The notes: generated by a model from the sequence alone, not told the origin. 56,698 bases of DNA from Candidatus Omnitrophota bacterium (GCA_016196565.1 JACPXK010000003.1:1-56698), one strand, 5' to 3'; shown: positions 31,855 to 42,302, counted from the stretch's first letter. Program-made: numbers and translations.

Positions 31855-33363
31855 ATGGACCAAAAAGATGATAGATTATCTCTCGCCATGAATACAGAAA
31901 AACTTTGGACACAAAAAGCACGTCAGTTATACCGGCAAAGCCTGCATCCCGTGCCGCATGAACTTAACGAGCTGGATTGGAAAACGGCTCTCTCCGAAGA
32001 CAAGGATCGAATAGCCGAGCATCTTTCTGCATTTGCCAATCATCCGGGTGGCGCCTTCTTTTTATTTGGTGTTAGTCCAGACGGAAAAAGTTGCGGCCTG
32101 GGTCAGGATACGATTCATGAGATTATCAAAAAACTCAGTAATCTGGCGCGTCAAGCCGTGGAGCCACCGCAAGCCGTCGATCATTTTATCGATCAAGATC
32201 CCCAAACGGGTGATGCGGTTTTATTTGTGCATATACCAGAATCTTCGCAGAAGCCCGTCCATTTGCGGGGGAAGGGCGTTGAATATTCATTTATTCGAAG
32301 CGGGGGCCAAACACGAAAGATGAGTAAGCAAGAGATCGTCAGCGTCGTACTCACATCAAAAACGCTGCGCTATGAAGACCTCGAAGCTCTTCGATGTCAA
32401 GAATCCGATGTTCTGGAACTGCTGGACCATGAAGCCTTTTTTCAGCTTTTGGGGATTCCATCCCTCGCTGGAATGGAAAAAGATGCAATCATTGAACAAT
32501 TGGTTAATCAAAAGCTGATTTATCGAAATGGTGGTGAAATTTCGATCAGCAATCTTGGAGTGATTACTGCAGCGCGTAATTTTGATCTTTTTTCCGGTAA
32601 AGAGCGTTTCTCAGTACGGGTGATCCGTTATCGCGGAGTATCCCGCGTTGAGACGGAAAACGAAAAAGAGTTTAAACAAGGTTATGGGACTGGTTTCCAG
32701 AACATAATCCGGTATGTGCTCGGTCAGCTGCCGACGAGCGAAGTAATCCAAGATGCCCTCAGACGAAATGCCCCCATTTATCCCGAGATTACAGTACGTG
32801 AGCTTGTGGCCAATGCACTAATTCATCGTGACTTTTTGATGACTGGAATGAATCCCATGATTGAAATTTTTTCGGACAGAAGGGAAATTACCAATCCGGG
32901 AACTTTACTGCCGTCGATTCTTCTTGAACGCCTGTTTGATATGGCGCCTGAATCCCGCAATGAATCCTTTGCAGCCTTGATGCGTCGTCTCGGGATTTGT
33001 GAGGAGCGCGGCAGCGGAATCGACAAGGCATTATTTGCGGTTGAAGTCTATGGACTTCCGCCCGTCAAATTTTTGAACGGTCCCAACGCTTTTAAAGCTA
33101 TTTTGTACAGTCCAAGGACCTTTAAACAAATGTCGCCCGATGAACGTCTGGAGGCATGCCTTCAGCACTGTTGTATCCGCTATTATGTCGCGCAAACCTC
33201 TATGACCAACGCATCATTTAGAAAACGGCTTGGCCTCAAGGACGGGCAGTATGTGACGGCTTGGCGTATTATTGACACCGCCATAGAAAAAAAATGGATT
33301 AAATCCCGGGATTCAAAAAAAGGCTCACGAAAATATGCCGCCTACATTCCTTTCTGGGCATAA
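31855..33363 (+). CDS. AlbA_2/Schlafen-like nucleic-acid-associated ATPase-fold protein
   Basis: 502 residues; ATG 31855, with ATG 31888 as an alternative. N-terminal AlbA_2 domain ~20-160 (ELDWKTALSEDKDRIAEHLSAFANHPGGAFFLFGVSPDGK and the YSFIRSGGQTRKMSKQEI end). Next a segment with NLGVITAARNFDLF, then a GHKL ATPase-type C-domain (EITVRELVANALIHRDFL, ITNPGTLLP, EERGSGIDKAL), and a helical C-terminus. This architecture is common among putative transcriptional regulators and in defence islands. The gene and its small neighbour are separated from the housekeeping genes by AT-rich DNA, which suggests acquisition. Function unproven. Confidence 0.75.
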   Translation: MDQKDDRLSLAMNTEKLWTQKARQLYRQSLHPVPHELNELDWKTALSEDKDRIAEHLSAFANHPGGAFFLFGVSPDGKSCGLGQDTIHEIIKKLSNLARQAVEPPQAVDHFIDQDPQTGDAVLFVHIPESSQKPVHLRGKGVEYSFIRSGGQTRKMSKQEIVSVVLTSKTLRYEDLEALRCQESDVLELLDHEAFFQLLGIPSLAGMEKDAIIEQLVNQKLIYRNGGEISISNLGVITAARNFDLFSGKERFSVRVIRYRGVSRVETENEKEFKQGYGTGFQNIIRYVLGQLPTSEVIQDALRRNAPIYPEITVRELVANALIHRDFLMTGMNPMIEIFSDRREITNPGTLLPSILLERLFDMAPESRNESFAALMRRLGICEERGSGIDKALFAVEVYGLPPVKFLNGPNAFKAILYSPRTFKQMSPDERLEACLQHCCIRYYVAQTSMTNASFRKRLGLKDGQYVTAWRIIDTAIEKKWIKSRDSKKGSRKYAAYIPFWA

Positions 33364-33408
33364 AAGAGCGGATGATTAGCCGAATCAACTGGGTAATGGG
33401 TAAAGGCC

Positions 33409-33798
33409 ATGCTTAGGAGTTTCATTCAAATAACAGCGTTGCTTGTAACTTTGATCGCTTCCTTTTTTTGGATTCGCGGGTCTATTACGCTTTCCGTTAA
33501 AGATATAGCGGCGCTTGCAGGGACCTACTGGGATTACAATCCGAACACTTTAAAAAATTTGGCTTCTCAAAAAGCTGATTCATTGATCGCTGCGTTACTT
33601 TTAATTCTCAGCTTTGTCCTTCAATTTTTTAACGCAGCATGGCCAATGAGATGGGATGATTTTGCGATAAATAAAAAGGGGATTGTTTACGCCGTCATTT
33701 TTTCTTCATTTGTTTTTCTGATTTGTTACGTTGGGGCCTCCTTTATGAGCAAACATTTTTGTTCAAAGGCACAGACCTTATTGCAGGAAAAGAAATAA
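33409..33798 (+). CDS. Small membrane protein of unknown function
   Basis: 129 residues with three likely transmembrane helices: residues ~5-22 (FIQITALLVTLIASFFW), ~55-75 (SLIAALLLILSFVLQFFNAAW) and ~92-110 (GIVYAVIFSSFVFLICYVGASF). No family is recognised and no catalytic motif is visible. It lies 46 nt after the AlbA_2 gene on the same strand and, like it, seems to be inserted between the channel and clpB. 33799-33906 holds only the clpB leader with a strong GGGGGGAG. Confidence 0.55.
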   Translation: MLRSFIQITALLVTLIASFFWIRGSITLSVKDIAALAGTYWDYNPNTLKNLASQKADSLIAALLLILSFVLQFFNAAWPMRWDDFAINKKGIVYAVIFSSFVFLICYVGASFMSKHFCSKAQTLLQEKK

Positions 33799-33906
33799 TA
33801 TGACTAGCGGCAACTGGAACGATGCCAGAGGGTTCAGGGCTGGTAAATTATATTTCATTAAATTTAGCATGGAAAATGAACAATTTTGGGGGGAGATCGG
33901 ACTAAT

Positions 33907-36531
33907 ATGGATTTGAATAAATTCACTCTAAAATCTCAAGAAGCCATCGCGAACGCGCAGACCAAAGCCGTTGAATTCGGCCATCTCGAAGTCGACGGAG
34001 AACACTTGCTTTTTTCCCTCCTCGAACAAACGGACGGGCTTTTCGGCCGCCTTCTTCAAAAAATGGATATTCCGCTCGAGGCCTTTCACCTGCGTTTAAA
34101 TCAGGAACTCAATAAACTTCCCAAAGTTTCGGGCTCCGGCATGGAACCCGGAAAGATTTATGTGACCAAACGCCTGAATCATCTTTTGGCCAAGGCCCAG
34201 GAAGAAACCAAGCGGATGAAGGATGAATACGTTTCGGTGGAGCACATTATTTTGGCGTTTCTGGATGAAGGAATAAAAACTCCGGCCGGCAAAATATTCC
34301 GCGAATTCAATCTTACCAAAGATAAATTTCTCTCGGCTTTAACGTCGGTCCGGGGCAATCAAAGGGTGACAAGCGCGGATCCTGAAGCCAGTTATGAGGC
34401 TTTGCAAAAATATGGAAGGGAATTAGTGGGTGAGGCACAAAAGGGAAAACTTGATCCGGTCATCGGCCGCGATCATGAAATCCGCCGTGTCATACGCATT
34501 CTCTCCCGCAAAACCAAGAATAATCCTGTGTTGATCGGAGAGCCGGGAGTTGGCAAAACGGCGATTGTGGAGGGGCTCGCTCAAAGAATCGTCAAGGGCG
34601 ATGTTCCGGAAGGATTGAAAGACAAAGCCATTTTTGCCTTGGATATGGGTTCTTTAGTGGCCGGGGCAAAATACCGCGGGGAGTTTGAGGAACGTTTAAA
34701 AGCGGTGCTGCAGGAAATCAAAAAAAGCGAAGGCCGCATTCTTCTTTTTATCGATGAGCTTCATACGATTGTGGGGGCCGGAAAAGCCGAAGGCGCTATC
34801 GATGCCGGGAATATGCTCAAACCCATGCTGGCCCGCGGCGAGCTTCACTGCATCGGAGCAACAACCCTCGATGAATACCGCAAACATATTGAAAAAGACG
34901 CAGCCCTGGAACGCCGTTTTCAGCCGGTACTTGTTGAGCCGCCGAGCGTGGAAGATACGATTTCTATTTTACGCGGTTTAAAAGAAAGGTTCGAACTGCA
35001 TCACGGCGTGCGTATTCAAGATGGTGCCCTGGTTTCAAGCGCGATTCTTTCTGAGCGTTATATTTCTGAGCGTTTTCTCCCCGACAAAGCGATCGATCTT
35101 GTGGACGAAGCCTGTGCCATGATCCGCACCGAAATCGATTCCATGCCCACAGAGCTTGACGAAATTTCGAGGCGTGTGATGCGGCTTGAAATCGAAGAAA
35201 CTGCTTTGAAAAAAGAAAAAGACGACGCGAGTAAAAAGCGTTTGGAAGATCTTCGTAAAGAACTTGCGGAGCTTCGCGAAAAACAGTCGGTTATGAAAGT
35301 CCAGTGGGAGACCGAAAAAAAAGGAATTCAAAAACTTCAGAAACTCCGTGAGCAGATTGAAAAGATGAAATTGGAAATCGAAGCCGCGGAGCGCGAATAT
35401 GACCTGAATAAGGTCGCCGAACTCCGTCATGGCAAATTGCCCGCTCTTGAGAAACAGCTCAAAGAGGAAGAAAAAAGCCTCACCAAAAAACAAAGTGATA
35501 AACGTTTGCTCCGGGAAGAAGTCACGGAAGAAGAAATCGCGGAGATTGTCTCAAAGTGGACGGGCATTCCCGTTACGCGTTTGATGGAAGGAGAGCGCGA
35601 AAAACTGCTTCATTTGGAAGATATCCTTCATCAAAGGGTTATTGGGCAGAATGAGGCCGTGCAGCTTGTGGCCGATGCCGTGCTGCGCGCGCGTGCGGGA
35701 ATTAAAGATCCTAAAAAACCAATCGGGTCTTTTATCTTTTTGGGGCCTACCGGAGTCGGAAAAACGGAACTGGCCAAAACCTTGGCGCAGGCTTTATTCG
35801 ACACCGAAGAAAATATGATTCGCATCGATATGAGCGAATACATGGAAAAGCACGCGGTCTCGCGTTTGATCGGAGCGCCTCCCGGCTATGTCGGTTATGA
35901 AGAGGGCGGCCAATTGACGGAAGCGGTGCGCAGAAAACCCTACTCGGTCATTCTCTTTGATGAAATCGAAAAAGCGCATCAGGATGTTTTTAATGTGTTA
36001 TTGCAAATCCTGGATGACGGTCGTCTCACCGATTCGCAAGGCCGGACGGTCAATTTCAAGAATACCGTAATTATTATGACGAGCAATATCGGTTCGCAGT
36101 ACCTTCTGGAAGGAATTAATGACCGGGGTGAAATCGACGAGGCCGTTCGCAGCAAAGTGCTTCTTGATCTCCGCCAATATTTCCGGCCGGAATTTTTGAA
36201 CCGTGTCGACGAAACCGTTCTCTTTAAGCCTTTGAGGCGGGAAGAAATCAAAAAGATCATCGATCTTTTGACCGAAGATTTAAGAAAACGCCTGAGCGAC
36301 AGGCAAATCCAAATTGAACTTACCGATGCCGCGCATGATCTTGTAGCCAAAAAAGGTTATGACCCGGTTTTTGGGGCGAGACCTCTCAAGCGCTATCTCC
36401 AGCGCGAGCTCGAAACTGCCCTTGCCCGCGCCCTTATCCGCAATGAAATCATCGAAGGCTCCAAAGTGCGCGTCGATGCTGAGGACAGTAAACTCGTATT
36501 CTCCAGTGGACGCAAACCCCTGAAAGTCTAA
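33907..36531 (+). CDS. clpB: Disaggregase chaperone ClpB
   Basis: 874 residues; ATG 33907 with GGGGGGAG upstream (an upstream TTG at 33886 is unlikely). N-domain ~1-150 with two Clp repeats; first AAA+ module with Walker A GEPGVGKT (~212) and Walker [15 protein letters not shown]; a long coiled-coil middle domain ~400-530 that marks ClpB rather than ClpA or ClpC; second AAA+ module with GPTGVGKT (~613) and sensor/arginine motifs to the end. No ClpP-binding IGF loop is seen, consistent with disaggregation with DnaK rather than proteolysis. No CIRCE or sigma-32 site is evident. Confidence 0.95.
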   Translation: MDLNKFTLKSQEAIANAQTKAVEFGHLEVDGEHLLFSLLEQTDGLFGRLLQKMDIPLEAFHLRLNQELNKLPKVSGSGMEPGKIYVTKRLNHLLAKAQEETKRMKDEYVSVEHIILAFLDEGIKTPAGKIFREFNLTKDKFLSALTSVRGNQRVTSADPEASYEALQKYGRELVGEAQKGKLDPVIGRDHEIRRVIRILSRKTKNNPVLIGEPGVGKTAIVEGLAQRIVKGDVPEGLKDKAIFALDMGSLVAGAKYRGEFEERLKAVLQEIKKSEGRILLFIDELHTIVGAGKAEGAIDAGNMLKPMLARGELHCIGATTLDEYRKHIEKDAALERRFQPVLVEPPSVEDTISILRGLKERFELHHGVRIQDGALVSSAILSERYISERFLPDKAIDLVDEACAMIRTEIDSMPTELDEISRRVMRLEIEETALKKEKDDASKKRLEDLRKELAELREKQSVMKVQWETEKKGIQKLQKLREQIEKMKLEIEAAEREYDLNKVAELRHGKLPALEKQLKEEEKSLTKKQSDKRLLREEVTEEEIAEIVSKWTGIPVTRLMEGEREKLLHLEDILHQRVIGQNEAVQLVADAVLRARAGIKDPKKPIGSFIFLGPTGVGKTELAKTLAQALFDTEENMIRIDMSEYMEKHAVSRLIGAPPGYVGYEEGGQLTEAVRRKPYSVILFDEIEKAHQDVFNVLLQILDDGRLTDSQGRTVNFKNTVIIMTSNIGSQYLLEGINDRGEIDEAVRSKVLLDLRQYFRPEFLNRVDETVLFKPLRREEIKKIIDLLTEDLRKRLSDRQIQIELTDAAHDLVAKKGYDPVFGARPLKRYLQRELETALARALIRNEIIEGSKVRVDAEDSKLVFSSGRKPLKV

Positions 36532-36590
36532 ATCCCTGCCTTAACTCCTTTAATTTCAAAGACTTAAATCAAAATATTAAATTTAAATTC

Positions 36591-36623
36591 AAAGTGGACT
36601 AGTTTTGTCTGCTTTGATATACT
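36591..36623 (+). promoter_or_regulatory. suf operon promoter with overlapping palindromic operator
   Basis: TGGACT (36595-36600), 17-bp spacer, extended -10 TGATATACT (36615-36623); start near 36630. AAAGTGGAC (36591-36599) and GTCTGCTTT (36607-36615) are inverted half-sites (7 of 9 match) separated by 7 bp. They cover the -35 and spacer, so a bound Rrf2 dimer would block RNA polymerase. Autoregulation by the first gene is the natural inference. Confidence 0.55.
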
Positions 36624-36642
36624 TTGTCTGGAGATTAAACCT

Positions 36643-37074
36643 ATGCGATTTACCACGAAAACTGAATACGGGCTGATATGCCTGATCTATATGGCCAAAA
36701 AAGAAGGGCTGGGCCCCGTGACGGTAAGGGAGATTGTCAAAGACGAACATTATTCCGTCACTTATATGGAAAAAATCCTGCAAAAACTCCGCGCCGCGAA
36801 AATCGTTGAGGCAGTTCATGGGAATCAAGGCGGTTATGTTTTGGCACGACATCCTTCCGAGATTCATTTGAAATCCATCGTGGAAGCTCTTGAAGGAAGA
36901 ACATTCGAGGTTTTTTGCGAACCCAAACTTCGCAAAGAAATTGTCTGCAATCATTTTACCTTATGCGGTGTGAAATCGATTTGGCACAAAACCAAGGAAA
37001 TTCTCGACAATTACTATGAATCAGTAACCTTGGAAGCCATGGCCAATAATGCCGGGGATGTGCATCATGTCTAA
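36643..37074 (+). CDS. Rrf2-family Fe-S cluster-sensing repressor of the suf operon
   Basis: 143 residues. Winged helix at the N-terminus ([18 protein letters not shown], a typical Rrf2 start; recognition segment around [32 protein letters not shown]). Three cysteines follow late in the protein (VFCEP, EIVCNH, TLCGV), as in IscR-type members that ligate a [2Fe-2S] or [4Fe-4S] cluster. The gene begins the suf operon, overlaps sufB by 8 nt, and a palindrome covers its own promoter. It probably senses cluster or iron status and represses the operon when clusters are sufficient. Confidence 0.88.
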   Translation: MRFTTKTEYGLICLIYMAKKEGLGPVTVREIVKDEHYSVTYMEKILQKLRAAKIVEAVHGNQGGYVLARHPSEIHLKSIVEALEGRTFEVFCEPKLRKEIVCNHFTLCGVKSIWHKTKEILDNYYESVTLEAMANNAGDVHHV

Positions 37075-38521
37075 AACCGTGGATATTAATGAACTGGTCA
37101 ATCGCGAATATAAATACGGCTTTAAAACCGAAATCGAGCCCGGCATGCAAATCAAGGGTTTGACGGAAGACACCATTCGTTTGATTTCAAGCTACAAAAA
37201 AGAGCCGGAATTTATGTTGGAATTCCGTTTGAAAGCCTTCGCTCATTGGAAAAAGATGACCGAACCTCATTGGGCCAATATTGAATATCCTCCGATCGAT
37301 TATCAAAATGTCATTTATTATTCTGAGCCCAAAGTTCTTCGGGATGAAGACCGTCCCAAAAGCCTGGATGAAATCGACCCCGAACTCAAACGCACCTTCG
37401 AGAAACTCGGTATTTCTTTAATGGAACAAAAGAAGCTGGCTAACGTAGCCGTCGATGCGATTTTCGACAGTGTTTCAGTCGCCACAACTTTCAAGGAAAA
37501 ACTTCGCGAGGCAGGAGTAATTTTCTGTTCTTTTTCCGAAGCGGTCCGTGAATTTCCGGAGATTGTAAAAAAATATGTGGGTTCGGTGGTACCTTACACG
37601 GATAATTTTTATGCCGCCCTTAATTCCGCCGTCTTTACCGACGGTTCTTTTGTGTATATCCCCAAAAATACGCGCTGTCCGATGGAGCTTTCCAGTTATT
37701 TCCGTATTAACACGGAGGGTTCCGGCCAATTCGAACGCACATTGATTATTTGCGAAGATAATAGTTATGTCAGCTATCTGGAAGGCTGCACGGCCCCGAA
37801 ATTTGATACCAATCAACTTCATGCCGCGGTGGTGGAGCTTATTGCGCTTGAGAATGCCGAAATCAAATATTCGACGGTGCAAAACTGGTATGCGGGCGAT
37901 CCCAAAACCGGCAAAGGCGGTATTTATAATTTTGTCACCAAACGCGGCAAATGCCTCGGCAATAATTCCAAAATTTCCTGGACGCAAGTCGAAACAGGAT
38001 CGGCCATTACCTGGAAATATCCGAGCTGCATTTTGATGGGGGACAATTCAGTAGGGGAATTTTATTCGGTGGCGCTTACCACCGGCCGCCAGCAGGCAGA
38101 CACGGGAACCAAAATGCTTCATCTCGGAAAAAACACGCGAAGCACGATTGTCTCAAAAGGAATTTCCGCGGCCCATTCCAATAATAATTATCGTGGACTT
38201 GTTTATATTGCGCCGAACGCCGCGAATGCCCGCAATTATACCCAGTGCGATTCGCTTTTAATCGGTTCCAACTCCCGAGCCAACACGTTTCCTTATGTTG
38301 ATGTTCAAAACTCCACCGCCCAGCTTGGGCACGAGGCCACCACCTCCAAAATCAGCGAGGATCAGCTTTTTTATTGCCGCCAGCGCGGCATTCCCACCGA
38401 AGACGCGATGACCACCATCATCAGCGGTTTCTGCAAAGATGTTTTCCGGGAGCTTCCCGGGGAATTCGCGGTGGAAGCTACGCAGCTTTTGGGGCTGAAG
38501 CTGGAAGGGGCGACGGGGTAA
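37067..38521 (+). CDS. sufB: Fe-S cluster assembly scaffold SufB
   Basis: 484 residues from ATG 37067, the third of three closely spaced in-frame ATGs (37049, 37058, 37067); this one leaves an 8-nt overlap with the regulator. Typical SufB features: [34 protein letters not shown], the beta-helix core around [40 protein letters not shown], and the C-terminal [22 protein letters not shown]. SufB with SufC and SufD forms the SufBC2D scaffold on which clusters are built with sulfur from SufS-SufU. Confidence 0.95.
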   Translation: MSKTVDINELVNREYKYGFKTEIEPGMQIKGLTEDTIRLISSYKKEPEFMLEFRLKAFAHWKKMTEPHWANIEYPPIDYQNVIYYSEPKVLRDEDRPKSLDEIDPELKRTFEKLGISLMEQKKLANVAVDAIFDSVSVATTFKEKLREAGVIFCSFSEAVREFPEIVKKYVGSVVPYTDNFYAALNSAVFTDGSFVYIPKNTRCPMELSSYFRINTEGSGQFERTLIICEDNSYVSYLEGCTAPKFDTNQLHAAVVELIALENAEIKYSTVQNWYAGDPKTGKGGIYNFVTKRGKCLGNNSKISWTQVETGSAITWKYPSCILMGDNSVGEFYSVALTTGRQQADTGTKMLHLGKNTRSTIVSKGISAAHSNNNYRGLVYIAPNAANARNYTQCDSLLIGSNSRANTFPYVDVQNSTAQLGHEATTSKISEDQLFYCRQRGIPTEDAMTTIISGFCKDVFRELPGEFAVEATQLLGLKLEGATG

Positions 38522-38523
38522 CA

Positions 38524-39291
38524 ATGTCAGAAAATTCGCTTTTATCGATTCGTGATTTAAATGCTGCTGTCGTCGGAAAATCCATTTTGAAGGGAATCAA
38601 TCTCGAGGTACGTGCCGGAGAAGTCCATGCCATTATGGGGCCTAACGGTTCGGGCAAAAGCACGCTGGCCAAGGTTTTGGCGGGACATCCTTCGATTGAA
38701 GTCAAATCAGGCGAGGTTCTTTATCAGGGAAAAAATCTTTTGGAGCTTGAGCCCGAAGCCCGCGCGCTTCAGGGCGTGTTTATGGCTTTTCAGTACCCTG
38801 TGGAAATTCCGGGTGTCAATAATGCGGCATTTCTTCGCATGGCCTATAACGCCAAACTCAAGGCCCAGGGAAAAGAAGAAGTGGATCCTCTGGAATTCGA
38901 TACGATTCTGCGTGAAAAAATGAAAATCGTGGAAATGCCGGAAGTTTATCTGGACCGCGCCGTTAATCACGGCTTTTCGGGCGGCGAGAAAAAACGCAAT
39001 GAAATTCTTCAAATGGCGGTTCTCGATCCGACACTTGCGGTTTTGGACGAAACCGATTCCGGGCTTGATATCGATGCCCTTCGCATTGTGGCGACCGGAG
39101 TCAATCGCCTGAGAAAGTCCGATAATGCCATCGTTTTGGTGACGCATTATCAAAGACTTCTGAATTATATTGAGCCTGATTTTGTGCATGTGCTGGCCGG
39201 CGGGAAAATTGTCCGTTCCGGCGGTAAAGAGCTGGCCCATGAAGTGGAGGCCAAAGGCTATGATTGGCTCGCACCGGCTGGAGCCAAATGA
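38524..39291 (+). CDS. sufC: SUF system ATPase SufC
   Basis: 255 residues from ATG 38524, 2 nt after sufB. ABC-type ATPase with Walker A MGPNGSGKSTLAKVL, a Q-loop (AFQYPVEIPG), the SufC-specific signature GFSGGEKKRNEILQMA, Walker B LAVLDETDSGLDIDAL and the H-loop VTHYQRLL. It drives conformational change in the SufBC2D complex and does not transport anything. The stop overlaps the sufD start. Confidence 0.95.
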   Translation: MSENSLLSIRDLNAAVVGKSILKGINLEVRAGEVHAIMGPNGSGKSTLAKVLAGHPSIEVKSGEVLYQGKNLLELEPEARALQGVFMAFQYPVEIPGVNNAAFLRMAYNAKLKAQGKEEVDPLEFDTILREKMKIVEMPEVYLDRAVNHGFSGGEKKRNEILQMAVLDPTLAVLDETDSGLDIDALRIVATGVNRLRKSDNAIVLVTHYQRLLNYIEPDFVHVLAGGKIVRSGGKELAHEVEAKGYDWLAPAGAK

Positions 39292-40541
39292 TGAATCTAG
39301 AAAAAAAACGGGAAGCGCTTAACGGTGCGGGAGTTTTTAAAAAGAATCCGAATGCCCCAGCTTGGCTTGGGGAAATCCGCGAAAAAGCCTACGCACGTTA
39401 TCAATCTTTGGGGCTTCCCACCAAGAAAATGGATTTGTGGAAATACACCAATCTCGAAAAACTTTTAAAAACGCCCTTCGGCGAAATCTCCGATAGCGGT
39501 GAAGTCCTGAAGTTTAACGCTAAAAAATTGCTTTCGGGCGTTATTTTGGGAAATTTATCTCACGCCATTGAGTATCATGCCGGCAAAATAAAACCTTTCT
39601 TGGGATTGGCGGCAGGTGAGGAAGAAAATTCCTTCGCACTTATCAATAGTTTTTCTTTTCAGGAAGGGGTTTTTCTTTATGTCCCCGCGAATGTTGTTCT
39701 GAGCGAGCCGGTGGAGCTCATTTTTTCGGGCCGTGGAGAAGAGGCAAAAGCCCCGGTTTTTTGCCCGCGTATTTTGATTGTTCTTGAAGACGGGGCAAAA
39801 GCCAATGTGACGATGCTTCAGACCAGTGTTAATTCAGAATCTTATTTTTGTAACGCTGTGGCGGAAGTCTTTCTTGGAAAAAATGCCGAACTTCATTGGG
39901 TTCAGGCGGACAGGGAATCCAAGAACGCGTTTCAGTTTTTTACGGCGAGAATACAACTTCAACGCGAAAGCCGGTTCGAAATGATCACTTTTACAAGCGG
40001 CGGCAATGTCACACGCCAAGATACTGAGATTGTGTTTCAAGGGGAGGGTGCTTCCGCGTGGGTGGGAGGGCTCGCCCTTCTTTTCGGAAATTCCGAGGCA
40101 GGACAAATCGTTACCGCGCGGCATCAGGTCTCGAATTGCACAAGCCGCCAGCTTTTCAAAAATATTCTGGCCGGTCATTCCCAAGCGGAATTTACCAGCC
40201 TGGTGCATGTGGGAAAGGGAACTCATCAATCGGATTCCAATCAGCTCAATCGCAATTTAATCCTTTCGGATTTTGCCCATGCTTATTCGCGGCCGCAGCT
40301 CAAAATTGATGCCGACGATGTGAAGGCTTCGCATGGCTCGGCCACGGGCCAGCCGGACCCCAACGAACTTTTTTATCTTCAAAGCCGGGGGCTCAGTCCC
40401 GAAACCGCACGTTTGATTTTAAGCTACGGATTTTCCGAAGAGGTTTTGGAAAAAATGCAGGATAAGGCATTAAAAGCAGAACTTGAAAAATACGTGCATG
40501 AAAATTTGGCCCTTCTTTTTCAGAAAAGGGCCGCCGGTTAA
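39288..40541 (+). CDS. sufD: Fe-S cluster assembly protein SufD
   Basis: 417 residues from ATG 39288, which overlaps the sufC stop (ATGATG; the second ATG at 39291 is equally possible). N-terminal helical part with the motif PTKKMDLWKYTNL, central beta-helix (FCPRILIVLEDGAKANV, SLVHVGKGTHQSDSNQLNRNLIL) and the paralogous end ASHGSATGQPDPNELFYLQSRGLSPETARLILSYGF, matching SufB-like family ends. It pairs with SufB to close the SufC dimer. sufS follows 5 nt downstream. Confidence 0.92.
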   Translation: MMNLEKKREALNGAGVFKKNPNAPAWLGEIREKAYARYQSLGLPTKKMDLWKYTNLEKLLKTPFGEISDSGEVLKFNAKKLLSGVILGNLSHAIEYHAGKIKPFLGLAAGEEENSFALINSFSFQEGVFLYVPANVVLSEPVELIFSGRGEEAKAPVFCPRILIVLEDGAKANVTMLQTSVNSESYFCNAVAEVFLGKNAELHWVQADRESKNAFQFFTARIQLQRESRFEMITFTSGGNVTRQDTEIVFQGEGASAWVGGLALLFGNSEAGQIVTARHQVSNCTSRQLFKNILAGHSQAEFTSLVHVGKGTHQSDSNQLNRNLILSDFAHAYSRPQLKIDADDVKASHGSATGQPDPNELFYLQSRGLSPETARLILSYGFSEEVLEKMQDKALKAELEKYVHENLALLFQKRAAG

Positions 40542-40546
40542 GTGGA

Positions 40547-41791
40547 ATGGAAAAAATGATGGAAACACAAATTCTGGATGTGAAAAAAATCCGAAAAGAC
40601 TTTCCCGTTCTGGCCCATAAAATGAACGGCAAGCCCCTCGTCTATCTGGACAATGCCGCAACCACGCAAAAACCAATATCGGTGATCGAAAGGGTCAATC
40701 GTTTTTACCGGGACCAATACGCCACCGTGCATCGCGGCGTTTATACCTTAAGCCAAAATTCCACGTGGGAATGCGATTTGGTGCGCGAAAGATGCCGTAA
40801 GTTCCTCAATGCCAAAAAAACCTCGGAAATTATTTTTGTGCGGGGGACGACGGAGGCCATCAATCTTGTGGCGGCGGGATACGGGCGAAAATTCGTCAAA
40901 GCCGGCGATGAAATCGTCATTTCCGGTCTTGAACATCACGCCAATATTGTGCCCTGGCAGCAGCTTTGCGAAGAAAAAAACGCCAAACTCAAAGTCATTC
41001 CAGTTAACGATTTGGGTGAGCTCGTCATCGAAGAATATGAAAAGCTTCTGAAAAGCGGCCGCGTCAAAATCGTAGCGGTCAATCATATCTCCAACGCGCT
41101 CGGCACGATCAATCCCATTCAGGAAATGATTCGCATGGCGCATGAGGCAGGGGCCGTCATTTTGATCGATGGGGCTCAGGGGGCCGCTCATCAAAAAGTG
41201 GATGTTCAGGATCTTGATTGCGATTTTTATTGTTTTTCCGGCCACAAAATTTACGGGCCGACGGGGATCGGGGTCCTTTATGGAAAGCTCGAACATTTGG
41301 AGGCCATGAATCCTTATCAAACCGGCGGAGAAATGATTGAAACCGTGACTTTCGAGAAAACCACCTTTACCAAACCCCCGCTCAAATTCGAAGCGGGGAC
41401 TCCGGCCATCGCTCAAATCGTGGGGCTTGGTCCGGCGCTCGAGTACATGGAAAACTTGGCTTTCGATAAAATCGAAGCCTATGAACACGAGCTTCTGGTT
41501 GAAGCCACGCAAAAACTTTTGCAGGTGGAAGGACTTCGCATTATCGGCGAGGCCAAAAATAAAGCGGCGGTGATTTCCTTTGAGCTCGCGGACATTCATC
41601 CGCATGATATCGGCACCATTGTGGATCAAGAAGGCATCGCCATTCGCACCGGCCATCATTGCGCGCAGCCTGTGATGCAGCGTTTCGGCGTGCCGGCCAC
41701 GGCCCGTGCGTCTTTTTCTTTTTACAACACTAAAGAAGAAATCGATATTCTTGTCAAAGCGCTGAAAAAAGTTTACGAGGTGTTCAAATGA
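40547..41791 (+). CDS. sufS: Cysteine desulfurase SufS
   Basis: 414 residues; ATG 40547, with ATG 40559 as an alternative. PLP aminotransferase fold (class V): GKPLVYLDNAATTQKP start, HANIVPWQQL, the H that stacks on PLP, and the lysine motif FSGHKIYGPTGIGVLYGK that forms the Schiff base. The active-site cysteine is in RTGHHCAQPVMQRF, the SufS (group II) type. It releases sulfur from cysteine and passes it to SufU. The stop overlaps sufU by ATGA. Confidence 0.95.
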   Translation: MEKMMETQILDVKKIRKDFPVLAHKMNGKPLVYLDNAATTQKPISVIERVNRFYRDQYATVHRGVYTLSQNSTWECDLVRERCRKFLNAKKTSEIIFVRGTTEAINLVAAGYGRKFVKAGDEIVISGLEHHANIVPWQQLCEEKNAKLKVIPVNDLGELVIEEYEKLLKSGRVKIVAVNHISNALGTINPIQEMIRMAHEAGAVILIDGAQGAAHQKVDVQDLDCDFYCFSGHKIYGPTGIGVLYGKLEHLEAMNPYQTGGEMIETVTFEKTTFTKPPLKFEAGTPAIAQIVGLGPALEYMENLAFDKIEAYEHELLVEATQKLLQVEGLRIIGEAKNKAAVISFELADIHPHDIGTIVDQEGIAIRTGHHCAQPVMQRFGVPATARASFSFYNTKEEIDILVKALKKVYEVFK

Positions 41792-42282
41792 GTTTTATTC
41801 AAGATACAGGTGACGGGACTGTTAAAGCGGTGAAGGTTGGAGAACCTCGGTTGGACCATCTTTATCAGGAAGTGATTCTCGATCACAACCGCAAACCTAG
41901 AAATTTTCGTGAGCTTCCTCATGCAACTCAATATTCTCATGGCCGGAATCCCCTTTGTGGTGATGATTATCATATTTATTTAGAAGTCGGCGGTGGAGGA
42001 ATTATTCAAGATGTGGGATTTCAAGGTTCGGGATGTGCAATCTCAAAGTCGAGCGCCTCAATTATGACGACTATGATTAAAGGGAAAACAGTCCAAGATG
42101 CGGCTAATCTTAAAGATAATGTCATCGAATTGCTGACAAGAGATCAAGTCCCACAGGGGGTCAAAGTCAATAGTGGGAATATGAAAATTTTTGAAGGAGT
42201 CAAAGAATTTCCCGTTAGAGTCAAATGTGCAACTCTGGCTTGGCAGGCTTTACAAGACGCTTTAAAAGACGTCCGTTCTTAG
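41788..42282 (+). CDS. sufU: Zinc-dependent sulfurtransferase SufU
   Basis: 164 residues; ATGA overlap with sufS. IscU-like fold with the three conserved cysteines RNPLCGDDYHIYL, GSGCAISKSSAS and RVKCATLAW and the ~18-residue SufU-type insert (NLKDNVIELLTRDQVPQGVKVNSGNMKIFEGVKEFP) rather than the plain IscU form. It accepts persulfide from SufS and feeds the SufBCD scaffold. The N-terminal ~20 residues (IQDTGDGTVKAVKVGE) are longer than in most SufU. The presence of SufU instead of SufE is notable for a didermic-looking lineage. Confidence 0.92.
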   Translation: MSFIQDTGDGTVKAVKVGEPRLDHLYQEVILDHNRKPRNFRELPHATQYSHGRNPLCGDDYHIYLEVGGGGIIQDVGFQGSGCAISKSSASIMTTMIKGKTVQDAANLKDNVIELLTRDQVPQGVKVNSGNMKIFEGVKEFPVRVKCATLAWQALQDALKDVRS

Positions 42283-42289
42283 CTATAAT
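42261..42289 (+). promoter_or_regulatory. Candidate promoter of radC
   Basis: TATAAT (42284-42289) begins 2 nt after the sufU stop; TTTAAA (42261-42266) is a possible -35 at 17 bp. Start near 42296 gives a ~108-nt leader. The -10 is strong, the -35 poor. Confidence 0.45.
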
Positions 42290-42302
42290 CCTTTCCGTTC
42301 CG

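Noticed and set aside
36979..36995. TTGGCAC resembling a second sigma-54 -24 box
   Set aside because: There is no TTGC-like -12 at the required spacing and it lies inside the Rrf2 coding region.
40748..41659. 303-codon minus-strand frame opposite sufS
   Set aside because: It is an antisense shadow of a gene with all catalytic motifs; no promoter or family motif.
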